Assembly (NCBI RefSeq): GCF_037975245.1
Contig: NC_092564.1
Span: 9,769,984-9,833,983 of the forward strand
Source: Apostichopus japonicus
Taxonomy: Eukaryota; Echinodermata; Holothuroidea; Aspidochirotida; Stichopodidae
Direction: 5' to 3'
Length of the DNA: 64,000 bases
Translations under genes and position numbers: made by a program
Notes under the pieces: model-generated
Told to the model about the DNA's origin: nothing
The model's database searches: none
Seen by the model: only the letters and a program-made list of their open reading frames with translations
Shown: positions 60,625 through 64,000 of the stretch, piece after piece
How the letters are laid out: each line of letters opens with the position of its first letter
How positions within the stretch are numbered: the stretch's first letter is position 1

Positions 60625-63600
60625 TGTGTGTGCATCTGTGACACTTTCTTGGGTACGCTCTATCTCAATAAGGGAAAGTTGGATTGAGGCCAAACTTGGA
60701 ATATAGATCCGCCATATGGAGAAGGTGTGCCCTATTGTTTTTGGTGCCCACAAAGGTCACCAAAGGTCAGTTATGGTCCAAAAACCGAACATATTAAAAC
60801 TGCAATAATTCCCAGTGCCAATGTGCGACAAGGTTGATATTTTGGGAAAAGTTGTGAACTGGTTAGGGGAACATTTTCAAACTTAACGGTCATGTGATCC
60901 GAGGTCACCAAAGGTCAATGAATGATAAAAAACTAGTATTTTTGCGATAACTTGAGAACGAAATGTCCGTTAGGGTTGGGAGTTGCTTCAATGTTATCCA
61001 ATTGTCGACCCGCATCTGGGTGACCCTTGACCTCAATTTGACCTCTGGTGACCTTTACGTGTTTTTGGGGATTTTTACAGTTTTGATGCTATTTTCAGAT
61101 GTCAAAGGTACCTTCTGATCATAAATGTCAATGGGTTGACCCCGTGTGACCTTTATGTGCGAAGTTATATGGGGTCAAAGTTTTTCGGTCGGGGTTAGGA
61201 TGGTTGTACAGACTTTTCGTTTTGTTTTTTGGAATCAGGAGATTAAACTACATCTGAAACCAAGGTCAAAAGGTCAAAGGTCACATTAGAAAAAATGTGC
61301 TTATTTTGGGAGGAAACGAGCAAAAAAGAAAATGTTTGGTTTTGATGCTAGATTTGGATATCAAAGGTACCTTCCGATCAAAAATGTCAATTGGTTGACA
61401 CCCGTGTGACCTTCGTGTGCGAAGTTATACGAGGTCAAAGTTAATTTTCAGACATTTAATGCAACAACTCCCAGTTCCAAGGTGTGAAATGGTTGATATT
61501 TTTGGAGTAGTTGCAAATGGTATAGGGAAATATTTTCAAACTTAACGGTCATGTGATCCGAGGTCACCAAAGGTCAATTAATGTCAAAAAACTAGTATTT
61601 TGGGGGTAGAAAATGGGCAAAGAAAAAAATGTTTGAATTTTTATAGTTTGATGCTCTAATTTAGGTCTCATCAATCAAAAATGTCAATAAGTTGACCCAA
61701 GGTGACCTTTGTATGTTAAGTTATATGAGGTCAAAGTTAATTTTCAGACATTTAGTGTAATAACTCCCAGTGCCAAGGTGTTACACAGTTGATATTTTGA
61801 GACAAGTTGCAAATGGTATAGGGGGATATTTTCAAACTTAACGGTCATGTGATCCGAGGTCACCAAAGGTCAATTAATGATAAAAAACTAGTATTTTTGC
61901 AATAACTTGAGAACAATATGTCCGTTAGGGTTTGGAGTTGCTTCAATGTAATCCAATTGTCGACCCGCATCTGGGTGACCCTTGACCTCAATTTGACCTC
62001 TGGTGACCTTTTTAGTGTTTTGGGGATTTTTACAGTTTCGATGCTATTTTCAGATGTTAAAGGTAGCTTCTGATCATAAATGTCAATTGGTTGACACCCG
62101 TGTGACCTTCGTGTGCGAAGTTATATGAGGTCAAAGTTAATTTTCAGACATTTAATGCAATAACTCCCAGTTCCAAGGTGTGACAAGGTTGATATTTTTG
62201 GAGTAGTTGCAAATGGTATAGGGGAATATTTTCAAACTTAACGGTCATGTGATCCGAGGTCACCAAAGGTCAATTAATGATAAAAAACTAGTATATTTGC
62301 GATAACTTGAGAACAAATTGTCCGTTAGAGTTGGGAGTTGCTTCAATGAAATCCAATTGTCGACCCGCATCTGGGTGACCCTTGACCTCAATTTGACCTC
62401 TGGTGACCTTTTTAGTGTTTTGTGGATTTTTACAGTTTCGATGCTATTTTCAGATGTTAAAGGTAGCTTCTGATCATAAATGTCAATAGGTTGACCCCCG
62501 TGTGACCTTCGTGTGCGAAGTTATATGAGGTCAAAGTTAATTTTCAGACATTTAATGCAATAACTCCCAGTTCCAAGGTGTGACAAGGTTGATATTTTTG
62601 GAGTAGTTGCAAATGGTATAGGGGAATATTTTCAAACTTAACGGTCATGTGATCCGAGGTCACCAAAGGTCAATTAATGATAAAAAACTAGTATTTTTGC
62701 AATAACTTGAGAACATATTGTCCGTTAGAGTTGGGAGTTGCTTCAATGAAATCCAATTGTCGACCCGCATCTGGGTGACCCTTGACCTCAATTTGACCTC
62801 TGTGACCTTTTCGTGTTTTGTGGATTTTTTACAGTTTCGATGCTATTTTCAGATGTTAAAGGTACCTTCTGATCATAAATGTCAATAGGTTGACCCCTGT
62901 GTGACCTTCGTGTGCGAAGTTATATGAGGTCAAAGTTAATTTTCAGACATTTAGTGCAATAACTCCCAGTTCCAAGGTGTGACAAGGTTGATATATTTGG
63001 AGTAGTTGCAAATGGTATAGGGGAATATTTTCAAACTTAACGGTCATTTGATACAAGGTCACAAAAGGTCAGCTAATGTTAAAAAAGTAGTATTATGGGG
63101 GGAGAAAATGGGCAAAGAAAAAATGTTTGAATTTTTACAGTCATTCTCTATTTAGGTCTCACCGATCAAAAATTTCAATTGGTTGACCTCCGGGTGACCT
63201 TTGTGTGTGAAGTTACATACAAGTTCAAAGTTAATTTTTTGACATTTAATGCAATTAAATCTCAATGCCAAGGTGTGACATGGTTGATATTTTGGGACAA
63301 GTTGTGAATGGGGTGGTGGAACATTTTGAAACTTAAAGGTCATGTCATCTGAGGTCACCATTGTTATCATATCTGTTGACACGCTTGTAGGTCTCTTATA
63401 TTTCTTACATTTTCAACGCCATATTTAGATCTCAAAAGTGGCTTTTGATAAAAAATCCGATCACATTTTGTGATCACAAAAGTGTTGGCTATAGTGTTGG
63501 TTACTTTATGGGAACATGTAGGACCACAATTACTTGGACTATTTCAGCCCAATCTTGCTTGATAATATTATGTGTATTGTCATATACCCCAAGCAAGGAA

Positions 63601-64000
63601 CCACAGTGCCCTTGGGCTCTTGTTTTCAAAAATGATCTCAAGATCGATTACAAGTAGCTAACCAAGATTTTCCTTTGCCACTGCTTATCCAGATATGGCT
63701 GACAAAGTTTTTGTTATGTTTCTTTGGAATTTTTTCCCCCCTCTTTCTGTTGTGGTCATTGAATGCAATGTAACACACTCTCTCTCTGTGATCAATTTGT
63801 AGGTGAAATTATCAAACACGATGAGATACGCGTTGTCTCAAACGAGGGCATGCCAATTCGAAAGGATACGTTGTCAAGAGGTCGTCTCATAATACATTTT
63901 GAGGTGGTGTTTCCGATCAGCCACTCCTTACAGCACGACAAGATAGCGGTCTTAGAATCGGTCCTTCCAGAAAGAGAGGAGTGCATGATCTCAGACGAGG
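54300..64000 (+). CDS. Type I DnaJ/Hsp40 co-chaperone, DNAJA1/A4-like (copy 2), 3'-partial
   Basis: This is a head-to-tail paralogue of the gene at 41-46 kb. Exons: 54300-54431, 55693-55975, 56713-56940, 59074-59304 and 63803 to the window end; the first, third and fourth match copy 1 exactly in length, and the second is one codon longer in the glycine run. Splice phases are identical. The J domain starts [13 protein letters not shown] with HPD at residues 34-36. The four zinc CxxC pairs are CEKC, CMTC, CSAC and CRTC at 134/137, 150/153, 177/180 and 193/196. [15 protein letters not shown] and NEGMP mark the client-binding part. The frame stays open to the edge at about residue 357, so the C-terminus and any CaaX box lie outside. 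A 65-nt leader segment precedes the ATG after an acceptor at 54234. Introns 3 and 4 are enlarged by tandem arrays. Confidence 0.94.
54432..55692. other. Intron 1 of the second DnaJ gene
   Basis: The 1.26-kb intron has a GTGATT donor and an ATTACCAG acceptor. Minus-strand frames here have no motif. Nothing further is seen. Confidence 0.5.
55976..56712. other. Intron 2 of the second DnaJ gene
   Basis: The intron contains an unbroken run of about 17 G near 56537-56553 and otherwise ordinary sequence. Confidence 0.5.
57591..58453. repeat. 48-bp minisatellite, 18 copies, in intron 3 of the second DnaJ gene
   Basis: The unit starts TGTACATTGTAGGAGAGATG and continues through TAGGTCTGGTGAATAGAACACCAATA. 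Copies with TGTAGGTCTGG and copies with TATAGGTTTGG recur in partly alternating order, hinting at a 96-bp higher-order unit. The length of 863 bp equals 18.0 units with no frame-changing indel. Since 48 is divisible by 3, one minus-strand frame stays open throughout (57576-58472), encoding 16-residue repeats of the type [16 protein letters not shown]. There is no promoter or splice evidence for translation. Confidence 0.95.
60576..60632. repeat. (GT)n microsatellite
   Basis: About 27 GT units, with one CTG interruption, lead directly into the AGGTCA-rich array. Confidence 0.95.
60640..63380. repeat. AGGTCA-rich complex tandem array in intron 4 of the second DnaJ gene
   Basis: The phrase AACGGTCATGTGATCC, or a close variant, recurs near 60885, 61544, 61840, 62240, 62641 and 63040, and in decayed form near 63337. 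Spacings are about 659, 296, 400, 401, 399 and 297 bp, so there are ~400-bp full units plus shorter deleted ones. Every clear copy has AGGTCACCAAAGGTCA right after this phrase, except the last ones where it decays. Full units also carry TGACCTCAATTTGACCT and then TGACCTCTGGTGACCT. The central copies are very similar, indicating recent amplification or homogenisation. No coding capacity is seen. Confidence 0.9.

Overview
The window looks like nuclear DNA of a marine invertebrate animal. Genes are split by GT-AG introns, the background is AT-rich, and there are many (TA)n and (GT)n microsatellites, homopolymeric G/C tracts and short DNA transposons. Repeats such as (AAT)n-TATATAGCGC and AGGTCA-rich blocks, plus frequent TAGGCCTA words, suggest a non-vertebrate deuterostome such as an echinoderm. 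That placement is an inference from texture and was not tested by any search.

Four protein-coding genes can be supported, all on the + strand. (1) 7.5-15.9 kb: six 3' exons of a ceramide synthase 1 (CerS1/LASS1) orthologue; its N-terminal exon(s) were not found. (2) 32.1-37.2 kb: a complete five-exon dihydrofolate reductase (DHFR) gene of 190 codons. (3) 41.0-46.2 kb: a complete five-exon type I (class A) DnaJ/Hsp40 co-chaperone of 400 residues. (4) 54.3 kb to the window end: a head-to-tail paralogue of gene 3 with the same intron positions and phases, cut by the window edge inside its fifth coding exon.

The space between and inside the genes holds many mobile elements. From 26 to 37 kb at least five non-autonomous hAT-like elements each have matching terminal inverted repeats and a perfect 8-bp target-site duplication. 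Two of them are near-identical copies in opposite orientation on either side of the DHFR start; three of the five share a GC-rich GCGGAGCG core, and a candidate nested element carries a variant. Others are two TTAA-flanked TIR elements (12.1-13.1 and 49.2-49.8 kb), a decayed Penelope-like GIY-YIG endonuclease fragment (37.66-38.3 kb) with a hammerhead-like motif, a foldback palindrome and a tRNA-like sequence at 38.5-38.8 kb, and an LTR-retrotransposon remnant with a tRNA-Ser-type primer-binding site (52.4-52.8 kb).

The second DnaJ gene contains two striking intronic arrays. One is an 18-copy 48-bp minisatellite that leaves a 298-codon antisense frame open. The other is a ~2.6-kb array of ~400-bp units, in which the full units carry directly repeated AGGTCA half-sites with DR4 and DR5 spacing. 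The genes are housekeeping functions (sphingolipid N-acylation, folate reduction, Hsp70 co-chaperones) with no evident pathway link; the co-location looks incidental apart from the DnaJ tandem duplication.
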